Shown: piece by piece, positions 28,236-37,342 of the stretch
Numbering within the stretch: position 1 is the stretch's first letter
Layout: the number at the start of each line of letters is the position of its first letter
Origin: Methylobacterium sp. 17Sr1-1
GTDB taxonomy: Bacteria > Pseudomonadota > Alphaproteobacteria > Rhizobiales > Beijerinckiaceae
DNA length: 64,000 nucleotides
Direction of reading: 5' to 3'
Assembly (NCBI RefSeq): GCF_003173775.1
Contig: NZ_CP029552.1
Span: 211,001 to 275,000 of the forward strand
Position numbers and translations under genes: made by a program
Notes under the pieces: generated by a model
What the model was told of the DNA's origin: nothing
Database searches by the model: none
The model's input: the letters and a program-made list of their open reading frames with translations, nothing else

Positions 28236-28441
28236 CACGCCAGAAACGTGTCCGCGCCGCCACGGTGTGGCGCGGGCACAACGCCGCTTTCGCAACCGCG
28301 AAGCTGCGCCGGATTTAAGCTTGGCTTTGGGACGTGGGCGTTTACGGCTTGGCCATTGGTTCCGCCGTACGGTGCCGGTCGCGTTCGCACCGACCTTCCC
28401 CGCGCTTTCCCCGCCGAGTTTTCTTTAGCCAAGAGGCTTCC

Positions 28442-29074
28442 ATGCGCCGCTTCGTCCCCGCCCTGGCCGGGCTGGTCTGCGCCGTCACCGCCTGGGCGGC
28501 GCCCGCCGCCGCCTACGAGATCGACCCGCTCACCCGCCAGCCCCTCGACCAGCCGCTCACCGTGACGGTGCGGTCCCCCGCCGCGGCCGCGGCCTCCGTC
28601 GATCCCCTCGACGCCTCGGTGCCGAAGCTGAGCCCGATCCCGCGCGAGACGGTGGCCTATTCCGGTCCCTACGGCGCCGGCACCATCGTGGTCTCGACCG
28701 GCGAGCGCCGCCTGTACTACGTGCTCGGCAACGGCCAGGCCCTGCGCTACGGCGTCGGCGTCGGCCGCCCGGGCTTCACCTGGGGCGGCGTGCAGACCAT
28801 CTCGATGAAGCGCGAGTGGCCCGATTGGCGCCCGCCGGCCCAGATGATCCGCCGCCGGCCCGACCTGCCGCGCTACATGAAGGGCGGCCCGGAGAACCCG
28901 CTCGGCGCCCGCGCGATGTATCTCGGCGGCTCGCTCTACCGCATCCACGGCTCGAACGAGCCCGAGACCATCGGCACCGCCGTCTCCTCCGGCTGCATCC
29001 GGATGACCAACGACGACGTGATGGACCTGTACACCCGCGCCAAGGTCGGCACGAAGGTGATCGTGCAGCGCTGA
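28442..29074 (+). CDS. L,D-transpeptidase (YkuD domain)
   Basis: This 210-residue exported enzyme cross-links or edits peptidoglycan at meso-diaminopimelate, or attaches proteins to it. The signal peptide is cut after AAA-Y near residue 24. The YkuD catalytic motif has His169 and nucleophile Cys185 in HGSNEPETIGTAVSSGCIRM. ATG 28442 is chosen because it begins the signal peptide; the open frame upstream is noncoding. A terminator follows. The short N-terminal region lacks a peptidoglycan-binding domain. Confidence 0.92.
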   Translation: MRRFVPALAGLVCAVTAWAAPAAAYEIDPLTRQPLDQPLTVTVRSPAAAAASVDPLDASVPKLSPIPRETVAYSGPYGAGTIVVSTGERRLYYVLGNGQALRYGVGVGRPGFTWGGVQTISMKREWPDWRPPAQMIRRRPDLPRYMKGGPENPLGARAMYLGGSLYRIHGSNEPETIGTAVSSGCIRMTNDDVMDLYTRAKVGTKVIVQR

Positions 29075-29104
29075 AGCGCCGTGGCATCGTCTTGATGGGT
29101 GAAG

Positions 29105-29128
29105 AGGCCGGCCTTGTGCCGGCCTTTT
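29105..29128 (+). terminator. Intrinsic terminator after the L,D-transpeptidase
   Basis: An 8-bp stem (29105-29112 with 29118-29125) with a five-base loop ends in TTTT, 30 bases after the stop codon. Confidence 0.88.
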
Positions 29129-29170
29129 CCATTTTATAGTGCTCAATGCTCGAAAAACTTGGCGCGGGAT

Positions 29171-29334
29171 CCCCTCTCCCGTTTGGGAGAGGGGTAGGGG
29201 CGATCGAAGATCGCGCGAGGGTGGAGACGGTGCCGGACGAAACTTCGACCGTTCCGCTGCCAGCACCACGCTCAGAGCTTCACATTGAAGCGCGCCACCC
29301 TCACCCCTGACCCCTCTCCCGCACGGGAGAGGGG
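29171..29334. repeat. Composite foldback repeat, copy A
   Basis: Two near-identical hairpins with 10-bp arms CCCCTCTCCC/GGGAGAGGGG (29171-29194 and 29311-29334) bracket about 115 bases. GAGGGTGGAG-type and CCACCCTCACCCC words inside are also complementary. The same design recurs at 38255-38403. Confidence 0.8.
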
Positions 29335-29358
29335 AAAAGCGCTAAACATCTCAGCAAC

Positions 29359-30150
29359 TTAGCACATCCCCGCCGACCGCCCGCGCATGTAGGCCTGCGG
29401 CGCGCAGCCCATGTCGCTCCGGAACGCGTAGACGAAGGCCGAGGTCGATCCGTAGCCCAGCGCCAGCGCGGTCCGGGTCACGTCGAGCCCGCCGCCCATC
29501 AGCTCGATCGCCTTGAACAGCCGCAGGCGCCGGCGCCAGGAGCGCAGGCTCATGCCGAGCTCGGCCTCGAAGCGGCGGGCCAGCGTGCGGCCCGACAGGC
29601 CGAGCGCCCGGCCCCATTCCTCCGGGCCCCGGGCATCGGCCGGCTCGGCGTAGAGCGCCTCGCACAGCTCGGTCAGCGGGCCGCCGCGCGGCCAGGGCAG
29701 CGCTCCCGGGAGCGGCGCGGCGCGGCGGAGCTGGTCGAGGATCAGGCCGGCGACCCGGCCCGCATAGCCGTCGGAATCGTCCTGCCCGTCGATGGCGGCG
29801 GCCTCGACGATGAGCGCCTGGAGCAGGGCCGAGACGCCGAACACCGTCGGATCCTCGGGTAGCCCGCGCCCGGCCGCGTCGGCGATCCACAGGCTGCGGA
29901 ACTCGGCGCCGAGCAGCGAGCCGACCCGGTGCCGGTGCCCGGTCGGCAGCCACACCGCCTGCTCGGGCGAGATCACGAAGGAGCGCCCGGCCACCGACAC
30001 CGTCAGCACCCCCGAGATGGCGTAGACGACCTGGTGCCAGGGATGGGCGTGCTCGGGGAAGGAGTGGCGCGCCGGGATGGCTTGCGCCCGCACCGTCAGC
30101 GAAAGCGGCGGCCGCGAGCCGGGCGGCGTCTCGATCGTCTCCCACCGCAT
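29359..30150 (-). CDS. AraC-family regulator with N-terminal cupin
   Basis: This protein has 263 residues. A cupin-like sensor (about residues 15-110) contains HAHPWHQVVYAISGVLTV and WLPTGHRHRV. The double helix-turn-helix at the C-terminus has ALGLSGRTLARRFEAELGMSLRSWRRRLRL and ALALGYGSTSAFVYAFRSDMGCAP. It is divergent from the TPR gene and MFS transporter (126-base gap), which it may regulate. The ligand is unknown. Confidence 0.93.
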   Translation of the reverse strand: MRWETIETPPGSRPPLSLTVRAQAIPARHSFPEHAHPWHQVVYAISGVLTVSVAGRSFVISPEQAVWLPTGHRHRVGSLLGAEFRSLWIADAAGRGLPEDPTVFGVSALLQALIVEAAAIDGQDDSDGYAGRVAGLILDQLRRAAPLPGALPWPRGGPLTELCEALYAEPADARGPEEWGRALGLSGRTLARRFEAELGMSLRSWRRRLRLFKAIELMGGGLDVTRTALALGYGSTSAFVYAFRSDMGCAPQAYMRGRSAGMC

Positions 30151-30276
30151 GCGGGGCTCCAGATTGGCGGCCAGTCTACACGGAGTGGCGCCCCGTCGAA
30201 ATACGGACAGCCGGTGCTCCGGTATGCAGGAGAAGAATTCTGCTGCCGCAGGCCTTCATCAGAGAAGAACGCCATC

Positions 30277-31596
30277 ATGGGCCACCACGACCGCCGCGGC
30301 CTGCCCCTCTCGACCCGCTCCGACCTCGCCGCCGAGCGCTACCGTGCCGGTGTCGACCTCCTGCTCGCCGCCTGGCCGGGCGCCGCGGACGCCCTCGACG
30401 CGGCGATCGCGGAGGATCCCGGCTTCGCCCTGGCGCACGCCGCCCGGGCCCGCCTGCACGCGATGCGCACCGAATCGCGCGCGGCGCGGGCCTGCATCAC
30501 GATGGCCGCGGAATGCGTGGCGCGGGGCGGGACCGAGCGGGAGCGCAGCCACGTCGCGGTCCTGTCGCTCGCGATCGACGGCCAGTCGGAGGCAGCGCTG
30601 GCACGGGCGCTGGCCCATGCCGAATCCTGGCCGGGGGACGCCCTGATCCTGTCGCTGCCGCTGGGCGCCTTCGGGCTCCTGGCCTTCTCCGGCCGGGCCG
30701 ACCACGACCAAGCCCGGGTCGATCTCTGCGAGCGCCACGCCCACGCCTACGAGGCGGACGATTGGTGGTTCACGACCTATCGCGGCTGGGCCCACACCGA
30801 GAACGGCGCCGTCGCCCGCGGGCGGGCGCTCGCCGAGCAGGGTTTCGCCCTGCGGCGCGAGAACGCCAACGGCGCCCACGCCCTCTCGCACGCCCTGTTC
30901 GAGGACGGGGCCGGCCCCGAGGCCGAGGCGCTGATCGCCGGGTGGCTGCCGGGTTACGACCGCTCGGGCATCCTGCACGGCCACATCGCCTGGCACGCGG
31001 CGCTCGCGGCCTTGGAGCGCGGCGATCCGGACGGGGCGCTGGCGATCTACGCGGACCACGTCCGACCCGGGGCGACGGCAGGCCTGTCGCTCAACGTGAT
31101 CACCGACACGGTCTCGCTGCTCTGGCGGCTCGACGCCTATGGGCACGTGGTCCCGGCCGGCCTGTGGGACGAGGTCCGGGCCTATGCCGCCCCGTACTTT
31201 GCGCGTGCGGGCTTCGGCTTCGCCGACGCGCATATGGGCCTGCTCGCCGCTGCGACCGGCGACCGCGCGGCGGCGCAAGCCCGCATCGACGCGCTCACCG
31301 GCCTCGTCGAGGCGGGGACGCTGGCGGCGGGACCGGTGGTGCCGGCGATCTGCCGCGCCGCCCTCGCCTTCGCGGAGGAGGATTACGGTGCTTGCGCGCG
31401 GATCCTCGAACCGGTCGCCGCCGAGGTCGTGCGCATCGGCGGCAGCGGCGCCCAGCGCGAGGTGATCGAGGACACGCTCCTCGTCGCCCTGATGCGCGCC
31501 GGCGAGACCGCGAAGGCCCGCACCCTCCTCGACCGGCGCCTCCACCGCCGCCCCTCGCCGCGCGACGCGCGCTGGCAGGCCGCGCTCACCGCCTGA
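30277..31596 (+). CDS. TTC38-like tetratricopeptide repeat protein
   Basis: This protein has 439 residues from ATG 30277. It is all-helical with repeated TPR-like helix pairs, for example LDAAIAEDPGFALAHAARARLHAM and HALSHALFEDGAGPEAEALIAGWL. GRADHDQARVDLCERHAHAYEADDWWFTTYRGWAHTENG resembles the conserved centre of the TTC38 family. It is probably cytosolic and the function is unknown. The MFS gene starts 25 bases downstream, suggesting one transcript. Confidence 0.85.
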   Translation: MGHHDRRGLPLSTRSDLAAERYRAGVDLLLAAWPGAADALDAAIAEDPGFALAHAARARLHAMRTESRAARACITMAAECVARGGTERERSHVAVLSLAIDGQSEAALARALAHAESWPGDALILSLPLGAFGLLAFSGRADHDQARVDLCERHAHAYEADDWWFTTYRGWAHTENGAVARGRALAEQGFALRRENANGAHALSHALFEDGAGPEAEALIAGWLPGYDRSGILHGHIAWHAALAALERGDPDGALAIYADHVRPGATAGLSLNVITDTVSLLWRLDAYGHVVPAGLWDEVRAYAAPYFARAGFGFADAHMGLLAAATGDRAAAQARIDALTGLVEAGTLAAGPVVPAICRAALAFAEEDYGACARILEPVAAEVVRIGGSGAQREVIEDTLLVALMRAGETAKARTLLDRRLHRRPSPRDARWQAALTA

Positions 31597-31621
31597 CGAC
31601 GACACCCTGACGAGACGAGAG

Positions 31622-32842
31622 ATGTCCAACCCCGCCGCCGCCCTCCCCAGCAACTCCGTCCGCGCCGAGACCGGCACCGGCAACGTCCTGCGCCTCGCGC
31701 TGGCCCAGGCGCTCGCCGGCGCCAACTCGGTCGTGGTCTACGCCACCGGCGCGGTGATCGGCAGCCAGCTGGCGCCGAGCCCCGCCCTCGCCACCCTGCC
31801 GATCTCGATCTTCGTCGTCGGCATGGCCGCCTGCACCCTGCCGGCCGGGCGCATCGCCCGGGCCTATGGCCGCCGCACGGCGTTCCTGGCCGGTACGGGG
31901 AGCGGCGTGCTCGTCGGGCTCATCGCGGCGCTCGCGGTCGTCCTGTCGTCGTTCTGGCTGTTCTGCGTCGCGACCTTCTTCGGCGGCGCCTACGCCGCCG
32001 TGGTGCTGTCGTTCCGCTTCGCCGCCGCCGATTGCGTCGCGCCGGCGCGGCGGCCGCGGGCGCTCTCCGCCGTCATGGCCGGCGGGGTCTTCGCCGGAAT
32101 CATCGGGCCGCAGCTCGTCAGCCACACCATGTCGCTGTGGCCGGCCCATGCCTTCGCCGCCACCTTCCTGGCGCAAGGAGCGGTGGCGCTCCTGTCGGCC
32201 GCCGTGCTCATGGGCGTACGGCTGCCGGGGCCGACGCCAGCCGACCTCTCCGGCGGGCGCCCGCTCTCCGAGATCGCCCGCCAGCCCCGCTTCGTCACCG
32301 CGGTCCTGTGCGGGGTGGTGTCCTACCTCCTGATGAACTTCCTGATGACCGCCGCGCCGCTGGCGATGCACCTGTGCGGCTTCACGCAGGACGACGCCAA
32401 TCTCGGCCTGCAATGGCACGTCATCGCCATGTACGCGCCGAGCTTCTTCACCGGGCGGCTGATCGCGCGGTTCGGCGCCTCGCGCGTCGTGGCGGCGGGG
32501 CTGTCGCTCACGGCGGTGGCGGCCTTCGTCGGGCTGTCGGGGCTGGACCTCGCCCATTTCTGGGCCTTCCTGGTCCTGCTCGGGCTCGGCTGGAACTTCG
32601 GCTTCGTCGGCGCCTCCGCGATGGTGCTCGAGTGCCACCGGCCGGAGGAGCGGACCCGGGTGCAGTCGCTCAACGACTTCGTGGTGTTCGGCACGATGGC
32701 GGTCGGGTCGTTCTCCTCCGGCGGGCTGCTCGCCCGCTACGGCTGGGACGTGGTGCTGTGGGTGTCGTTCGCGCCGCTGGCCGTCGCGGTCGCGGCGCTC
32801 AGCCTGTCGGCGGCGTCGCGGCCGGTGCGTGCGGCGGGCTGA
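31622..32842 (+). CDS. Major facilitator superfamily transporter
   Basis: This 406-residue inner-membrane carrier has about twelve hydrophobic segments. The cytosolic loop-2 motif appears as AGRIARAYGRRTAFLAG, near residue 80. The second half contains TGRLIARFGASRVVAAG, the matching loop. The substrate is unknown. It lies downstream of the TPR gene and divergent from the AraC-type regulator. Its stop abuts the convergent DUF971 gene without any spacer. Confidence 0.9.
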   Translation: MSNPAAALPSNSVRAETGTGNVLRLALAQALAGANSVVVYATGAVIGSQLAPSPALATLPISIFVVGMAACTLPAGRIARAYGRRTAFLAGTGSGVLVGLIAALAVVLSSFWLFCVATFFGGAYAAVVLSFRFAAADCVAPARRPRALSAVMAGGVFAGIIGPQLVSHTMSLWPAHAFAATFLAQGAVALLSAAVLMGVRLPGPTPADLSGGRPLSEIARQPRFVTAVLCGVVSYLLMNFLMTAAPLAMHLCGFTQDDANLGLQWHVIAMYAPSFFTGRLIARFGASRVVAAGLSLTAVAAFVGLSGLDLAHFWAFLVLLGLGWNFGFVGASAMVLECHRPEERTRVQSLNDFVVFGTMAVGSFSSGGLLARYGWDVVLWVSFAPLAVAVAALSLSAASRPVRAAG

Positions 32843-33232
32843 TCAACGCCGCTTCGCCGGCTCCCGGCTCAAACCTCGCGCCGCCAGCTCCTCCTCGTAG
32901 CGGGCGAACCGCGTCGCCTGCTCCTCGCCGAGGCGGCGCAGGAAGTCGAAGGCGTAGATCCCGGTATCGTGCATGTCGTCGAAGGTGAGCTTGACGGCGT
33001 AGTTGCCGACCGGGGCCACCGCCAGGATCTCGACTTCGCGCTTGGCCGGCAGCCACTTGCGCTCGGAGGGCGCGTGGCCCTGGACCTCGGCCGAGGGAGA
33101 CTCGACCCGCAGGTACTCCGCCGGCAGGGCATAGGCCGCGCCGCTGGCGAAGGCGACGTGGAGCGTGCGCTTGTCGCGCGACAGCCGGATCTCGGTCGGC
33201 CAATCGGCCTGGTCCGCCGCTTCATCGGTCAT
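32843..33232 (-). CDS. DUF971 (gamma-butyrobetaine hydroxylase N-terminal-like) protein
   Basis: This protein has 129 residues from ATG 33232. The domain [19 protein letters not shown]...[20 protein letters not shown] and [23 protein letters not shown] is the DUF971 family, found alone in bacteria. There it is suspected of roles in Fe-S cluster assembly and often sits near mrp or moa genes. Here moaA begins about 110 bases away on the other strand. The biochemical function is not established. Confidence 0.88.
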   Translation of the reverse strand: MTDEAADQADWPTEIRLSRDKRTLHVAFASGAAYALPAEYLRVESPSAEVQGHAPSERKWLPAKREVEILAVAPVGNYAVKLTFDDMHDTGIYAFDFLRRLGEEQATRFARYEEELAARGLSREPAKRR

Positions 33233-33339
33233 GGGTTGCGTCTCCCTCGCCTCTGGCACAACTTGCCCGGGGTCTTCCGAGCGCTCATATGCAGGCCGAC
33301 ACCCGGCCGCCAGAGCCGCGTCCCGAGGATAATGTTCGC

Positions 33340-34389
33340 ATGTGGGGTCCCCGTACCGACGATCCGATGCCGGCCGTGCCCGTGCCGGCACGGCCGGCGC
33401 CGCTGATCGATCCGTTCCAGCGCGCGATCACCTACCTGCGCGTCTCGGTGACCGATCGCTGCGACCTGCGCTGCGTCTACTGCATGTCCGAGGACATGAC
33501 GTTCCTGCCCAAGCGCGACCTGCTCACGCTGGAGGAGCTGGACCGGGTCTGCTCGGTCTTCGTCGAGCGCGGCGTGCGCAAGCTGCGGATCACCGGCGGC
33601 GAACCGCTGGTGCGCCGGGACATCATGCGGCTCTTTCGCAACCTCTCGCGCCACCTCGCCTCCGGGGCGCTGGAGGAGATGACGCTCACCACCAACGGCA
33701 CGCGCCTGCGCCAGCACGCCGCCGAGCTGGCGGATCTCGGCATGCGCCGGATCAACGTCTCGCTCGACACGCTCGACCCGCAAAAATTCCGGGCGATCAC
33801 CCGGCGCGGCGACCTCGACACGGTGCTCGACGGCATCGCGGCGGCGCGCGAGGCGGGGCTCAAGGTCAAGATCAACGCCGTGGCGCTCAAAGGCGTCAAC
33901 GAGGACGAGATCCCGTCGATGCTCGCCTGGGCCCACGGGCTCGGCATGGAGATGACGCTGATCGAGGTGATGCCGCTCGGCGACATCGAGCCGGACCGCG
34001 TCGACCAGTTCCTGCCGCTCTCGGTGGTGCGCGAGCGCCTGTCGGAGCGCCTCACCCTCACCCCGCTCCCCGACCGCACCGGCGGTCCCGCCCGCTACGT
34101 GCGCGTGGAGGAGACCGGCGGGCGCCTCGGCTTCATCACGCCGCTCACGCACAATTTCTGCGAGAGCTGCAACCGGGTGCGCCTGACCTGCACCGGCCAG
34201 CTCTACATGTGTCTCGGCCAGGAAGACGCCGCCGACCTGCGGGCGGCGCTCCGCGCCTCCCCCGACGACGCGGTGGTGGCCGAGGCGATCAGGGAAGCGA
34301 TCACCCGCAAGCCGAAGGGCCACGACTTCGTCATCGCGCGCGCGGCGAAGCCGGCGGTGCCGCGGCACATGAGCACGACGGGGGGCTGA
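33340..34389 (+). CDS. moaA: GTP 3',8-cyclase MoaA
   Basis: This radical SAM enzyme performs the first step of molybdenum cofactor synthesis, converting GTP to 3',8-cyclo-GTP. The SAM [4Fe-4S] site is CDLRCVYC (Cys41, 45, 48 from this start). The second cluster is in [14 protein letters not shown] plus a further Cys. The chain ends with the required Gly-Gly pair (STTGG). The start is uncertain: ATG 33340 has GAGGA ten bases upstream, while ATG 33289 adds 17 residues and ATG 33367 also fits. It functions upstream of MobA (735). Confidence 0.95.
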   Translation: MWGPRTDDPMPAVPVPARPAPLIDPFQRAITYLRVSVTDRCDLRCVYCMSEDMTFLPKRDLLTLEELDRVCSVFVERGVRKLRITGGEPLVRRDIMRLFRNLSRHLASGALEEMTLTTNGTRLRQHAAELADLGMRRINVSLDTLDPQKFRAITRRGDLDTVLDGIAAAREAGLKVKINAVALKGVNEDEIPSMLAWAHGLGMEMTLIEVMPLGDIEPDRVDQFLPLSVVRERLSERLTLTPLPDRTGGPARYVRVEETGGRLGFITPLTHNFCESCNRVRLTCTGQLYMCLGQEDAADLRAALRASPDDAVVAEAIREAITRKPKGHDFVIARAAKPAVPRHMSTTGG

Positions 34390-34400
34390 GGCCCCCTCAC

Positions 34401-36137
34401 TCAGATCCGAAACCCCATCCGCAACGCCCCCCAGTGCCGGCCATGCACCCGGATCGGGCTCGACACCTCGCGCAGGGGCTGGCGGCCGGCCTCGTCCTGC
34501 GGGCAGGCCTGGACCAGGAAGGCCCGGGTCGAGCGGGCGGCGGACAGACCGATGCGGTCGTCGTAGAGCCGGCGATGGCGGGCGTGGAGGGCGTTCCAGG
34601 CCGGGTCGCCGGCCCGCGGCGCCTGGGCCTGGGCGCGGTTGTGCACCGGGGCGTAGCCGTTGCGGTCGACCGCGATGCAGAATGCCGTGCGCGCATCGGC
34701 GAGCAGCAGCGGTTCGAGGATCGGCGGCAGGATGTCCTCGAGCGCCGGCACCGCGGCGGTGAGGTAGTGCGGCGGCTCGATGCCGGCGACCGGGCGGTAG
34801 GTGGTGTCGAACAGGGCGTGATGGGCGAGCCGGCCCGCGGCCAGCGCCTGCTCCAGGGCCGCGCCGACCGACGCGGCCCCGCCCAGAGCCGCCGCGATCA
34901 GCGGCCGGTTCTCCTCCTCGATCGCCATCAGGGCGTCGCGCATCCGCGATTCCGACACGGCATCACCGAGCGCGCAATGCAGGCCGCGCGGGCTCGCGCC
35001 GACCACCCGCACCTGCATCCGGCCGATGCCGCGCAGGTCGAGGGAGAGCCGGGCGCCGATGGCCGCGCCGCAGCCCTCGGGCGGGGTCAGGAGCAGGCCG
35101 CCCCGGCTCAGGTCGAGCACGCGCCCGAGGCCCCAATTGCCGACTCGCGCCGCGAGGTCGACCGGATAGCGGTCGTGCACCCGCCGGTCGCCGATCTCCG
35201 CCTGGCGCAGGGACGCGACGGTGCGCCCGGCGAGCCCCCCGGCGAGACCGGCGACGCCCGCGCCGACGGATCGTGCCGCCTCCATGCGCCGGGCCGCCTC
35301 GCCGGCGGCAGCCGTCGCCAGGGCGGCCTCCCGGCCGAGAGCGTCGGTGACCTCGGCGAGGTCCCGGGCTCCGTCGGCCAGGCGCCGGGCGGAGGCGGCT
35401 TGCGCCTCGGCCGCCGAACCGGTGGTGGCGAAGGCCGGGCGCAGACAGGCGAGCGAGGTCGCGACGCTGCCCATCGCCACCGCTCCGGGGCCGGAGAGGC
35501 GGCGGCTCAAGGCGCGCACCTCCTCCACCGCCCGGGCGGCATCGGCCGACAGCAGCTTGAATTCCTCCGCCGCCTGCCAGAGCGGCCCGCCCCCCACCCC
35601 GGCGCGCGCCGCCTCGACGGTGGCGTTGAGGGCGAGGCGGTTGGCCTGCCGCGCCAGGGTCGCCACCGCCTCGACGACGCGGGCGGCCTCCTGAGCGGCG
35701 CCCGCCATCTCGGCCTCGAGCACCCGGCTCTGCTGGTCGGTGCGGTCCAGGTGGCGGCCGGCCTGGACCAGCACGCCGGCGAGCCCGTCGGCCTCCGCCG
35801 CGAGGGTCCCGGCGTCGGCGCTAAGCGCGCGGCCGCGCGCTCCCGCGGCGTCGGCCCGGGCTCCCAGGCCGTCGAGGCCGCGGGTGAGGGCGGCGGCGTC
35901 CGCGGCCGCCGCTTCGGTCTCGGCGCAGCCGTCCCGGGCGGCGACGCCGACGGCGCGGGCGGCCCGGACCAGCTCCGCCTCGACCCGGTCGACGGCGTCG
36001 CGCCCGGCCCGGCCGGCATCGCGCCCGGATCCCTCGACCGGCCCCTCGATCGCCGGCCCGACGGGGAGCGGCGGCAGGATCTCGACCGCGTCGGCACGGT
36101 CGCGGGACGGGTGGGGCGGGCGGAAGCTCAGGCGCAT
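34401..36137 (-). CDS. Soluble chemoreceptor-like protein with PilZ domain
   Basis: This 578-residue, very Ala-rich protein has no membrane segment. Residues about 55-320 are coiled coil with a divergent receptor tip (LARQANRLALNATVEAARAG), where the usual GRGFAVVA block is replaced. Around 325-420 there is a PilZ domain with both c-di-GMP motifs: RRVHDR (RxxxR) and DLSRGG (DxSxxG). The C-terminal 160 residues end in a small sensor-like region (SSPIRVHGRHWGALRMG) found at the end of other alphaproteobacterial receptors. It could couple c-di-GMP to chemotaxis; the function is inferred. Confidence 0.85.
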   Translation of the reverse strand: MRLSFRPPHPSRDRADAVEILPPLPVGPAIEGPVEGSGRDAGRAGRDAVDRVEAELVRAARAVGVAARDGCAETEAAAADAAALTRGLDGLGARADAAGARGRALSADAGTLAAEADGLAGVLVQAGRHLDRTDQQSRVLEAEMAGAAQEAARVVEAVATLARQANRLALNATVEAARAGVGGGPLWQAAEEFKLLSADAARAVEEVRALSRRLSGPGAVAMGSVATSLACLRPAFATTGSAAEAQAASARRLADGARDLAEVTDALGREAALATAAAGEAARRMEAARSVGAGVAGLAGGLAGRTVASLRQAEIGDRRVHDRYPVDLAARVGNWGLGRVLDLSRGGLLLTPPEGCGAAIGARLSLDLRGIGRMQVRVVGASPRGLHCALGDAVSESRMRDALMAIEEENRPLIAAALGGAASVGAALEQALAAGRLAHHALFDTTYRPVAGIEPPHYLTAAVPALEDILPPILEPLLLADARTAFCIAVDRNGYAPVHNRAQAQAPRAGDPAWNALHARHRRLYDDRIGLSAARSTRAFLVQACPQDEAGRQPLREVSSPIRVHGRHWGALRMGFRI

Positions 36138-36296
36138 GGCCGGATCAGAGCGCGCCGCGCTTAAAGGCCGGTTAACCCTGACGAAGCGTCACCGCCGCCG
36201 GTGCGGGCCCGACGCGCGAGTTGCGCCGGCGGGCGTGGCCGTGGCAGGGTCCGGCCCCGTTCGATCCGTCACCTTGCCACGAGAGACCGCCGCCGG

Positions 36297-37097
36297 ATGA
36301 GCCGCCTGCTCTCCCGCCTCCTGCTCCTGTCGCTGCTGGCCGCCGGGCCGGCCCTCGCCGAGGACACCCCGGCCGCTCAGCAGGCCCCCGCCCCTCTCCC
36401 CTCCCCCGTGCGCATCGCCACCGAGGGCGGCCACCCGCCGTTCAACTACGTCGAGGACGGCAAGCCGGCGGGGTTCGAGGTCGAGCTGGCCCAGGCCCTG
36501 TGCGCGGAAGCCAAGCTCACCTGCACCCTCGTGCTCCACCAGTGGGACGGCATCATCAAGGGCCTGGAGGCCGGCGAGTACGACGCCATCATGGCGGCGA
36601 TGGCGATCACCCCGAAGCGCGCCGCCCGCATCGCCTTCACCCGTCCCTATCTCCGGATCCCCTTCGCCTACGTGGCGCGGCGGGACACCTCGCTGCCAAC
36701 CCTCAGCCCGGCGCTCCTGCGGGGCCGCACGATCGGCGTCGCGGCGCACGGGCCGCAGGTCGCCTTCCTGGAGCAGCGGGTGCCGGGCGCCGAGATCCGC
36801 ACCTTCGACAGTCTCGCCGACGCGACCCTCGACCTCCGTGCCGGCCGGGTCGACGTCGTGCTCGGCGACAAGCTCGACCTCGCGACCTTCCTCAGCAGGC
36901 CCGAGGGCGAGGCCTGCTGCCGATTCGTCGGCGACGTGCCGGCGGGCGAACCGCTCCTCGGCGAGGGATTCGGGATCGGCCTGCGCAAGGGCGACGGCGC
37001 GTTGCGCGCGGCGTTCGAGCGGGCGCTCGCGGCGCTCGTCGCCGACGGGCGCTACGACCGCATCCGGGCGAAGTTCATCCCGTTCGACACGAAGTGA
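36297..37097 (+). CDS. Polar amino acid-type ABC transporter solute-binding protein
   Basis: This 266-residue periplasmic binding protein (SBP family 3) has a signal peptide cut after ALA-E near residue 22. The domain opens VRIATEGGHPPFNYVEDGKPAGFEVELAQALC and carries DGIIKGLEAGEYDAIMAAMAITPKRA, the ligand-binding lobe typical of lysine/arginine/ornithine binders. No permease or ATPase is adjacent, so it is an orphan or shares a transporter encoded elsewhere. The stop codon forms part of a perfect palindrome. Confidence 0.9.
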   Translation: MSRLLSRLLLLSLLAAGPALAEDTPAAQQAPAPLPSPVRIATEGGHPPFNYVEDGKPAGFEVELAQALCAEAKLTCTLVLHQWDGIIKGLEAGEYDAIMAAMAITPKRAARIAFTRPYLRIPFAYVARRDTSLPTLSPALLRGRTIGVAAHGPQVAFLEQRVPGAEIRTFDSLADATLDLRAGRVDVVLGDKLDLATFLSRPEGEACCRFVGDVPAGEPLLGEGFGIGLRKGDGALRAAFERALAALVADGRYDRIRAKFIPFDTK

Positions 37098-37134
37098 GAC
37101 GAGATCCGGAAGGAATCTTCCGGATCTCGTCTCA
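37095..37134. repeat. Perfect palindrome starting at a stop codon
   Basis: The arms are 18 bp (37095-37112 with 37117-37134) around a four-base loop. The first three bases are the stop codon of the solute-binding gene. The arm begins TGAGACGA, as does the palindrome after cobD. Further palindromic words (GCGATTGC/GCAATCGC) follow near 37181-37200. It is probably a terminator or RNA-stabilising element. Confidence 0.8.
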
Positions 37135-37342
37135 CAAGCCGGCGCGGCGCCTGAGCGAAGCCGATTTCCGCATCGCGAAAGCGATTGCGTAGCAATCGCC
37201 GAGCGATCAATCGGAGATCGTATGACGCTCCTCTCCGCGAACGATCCCGGTCGTGGAGGGGGCGAACCGGTTTGACGGGCGGCGGGCCGGCTCACTACAC
37301 CGGGGGCCGATCGCCGGGACAACGGCGTGGGAGGATGAACGC

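Noticed and set aside
33342..36164. Plus-strand open frame of 940 codons
   Set aside because: It is a shadow of moaA in another frame and of the minus-strand receptor gene. Its translation is Arg/Ala/Pro-rich without domains, as usual in high-GC DNA.
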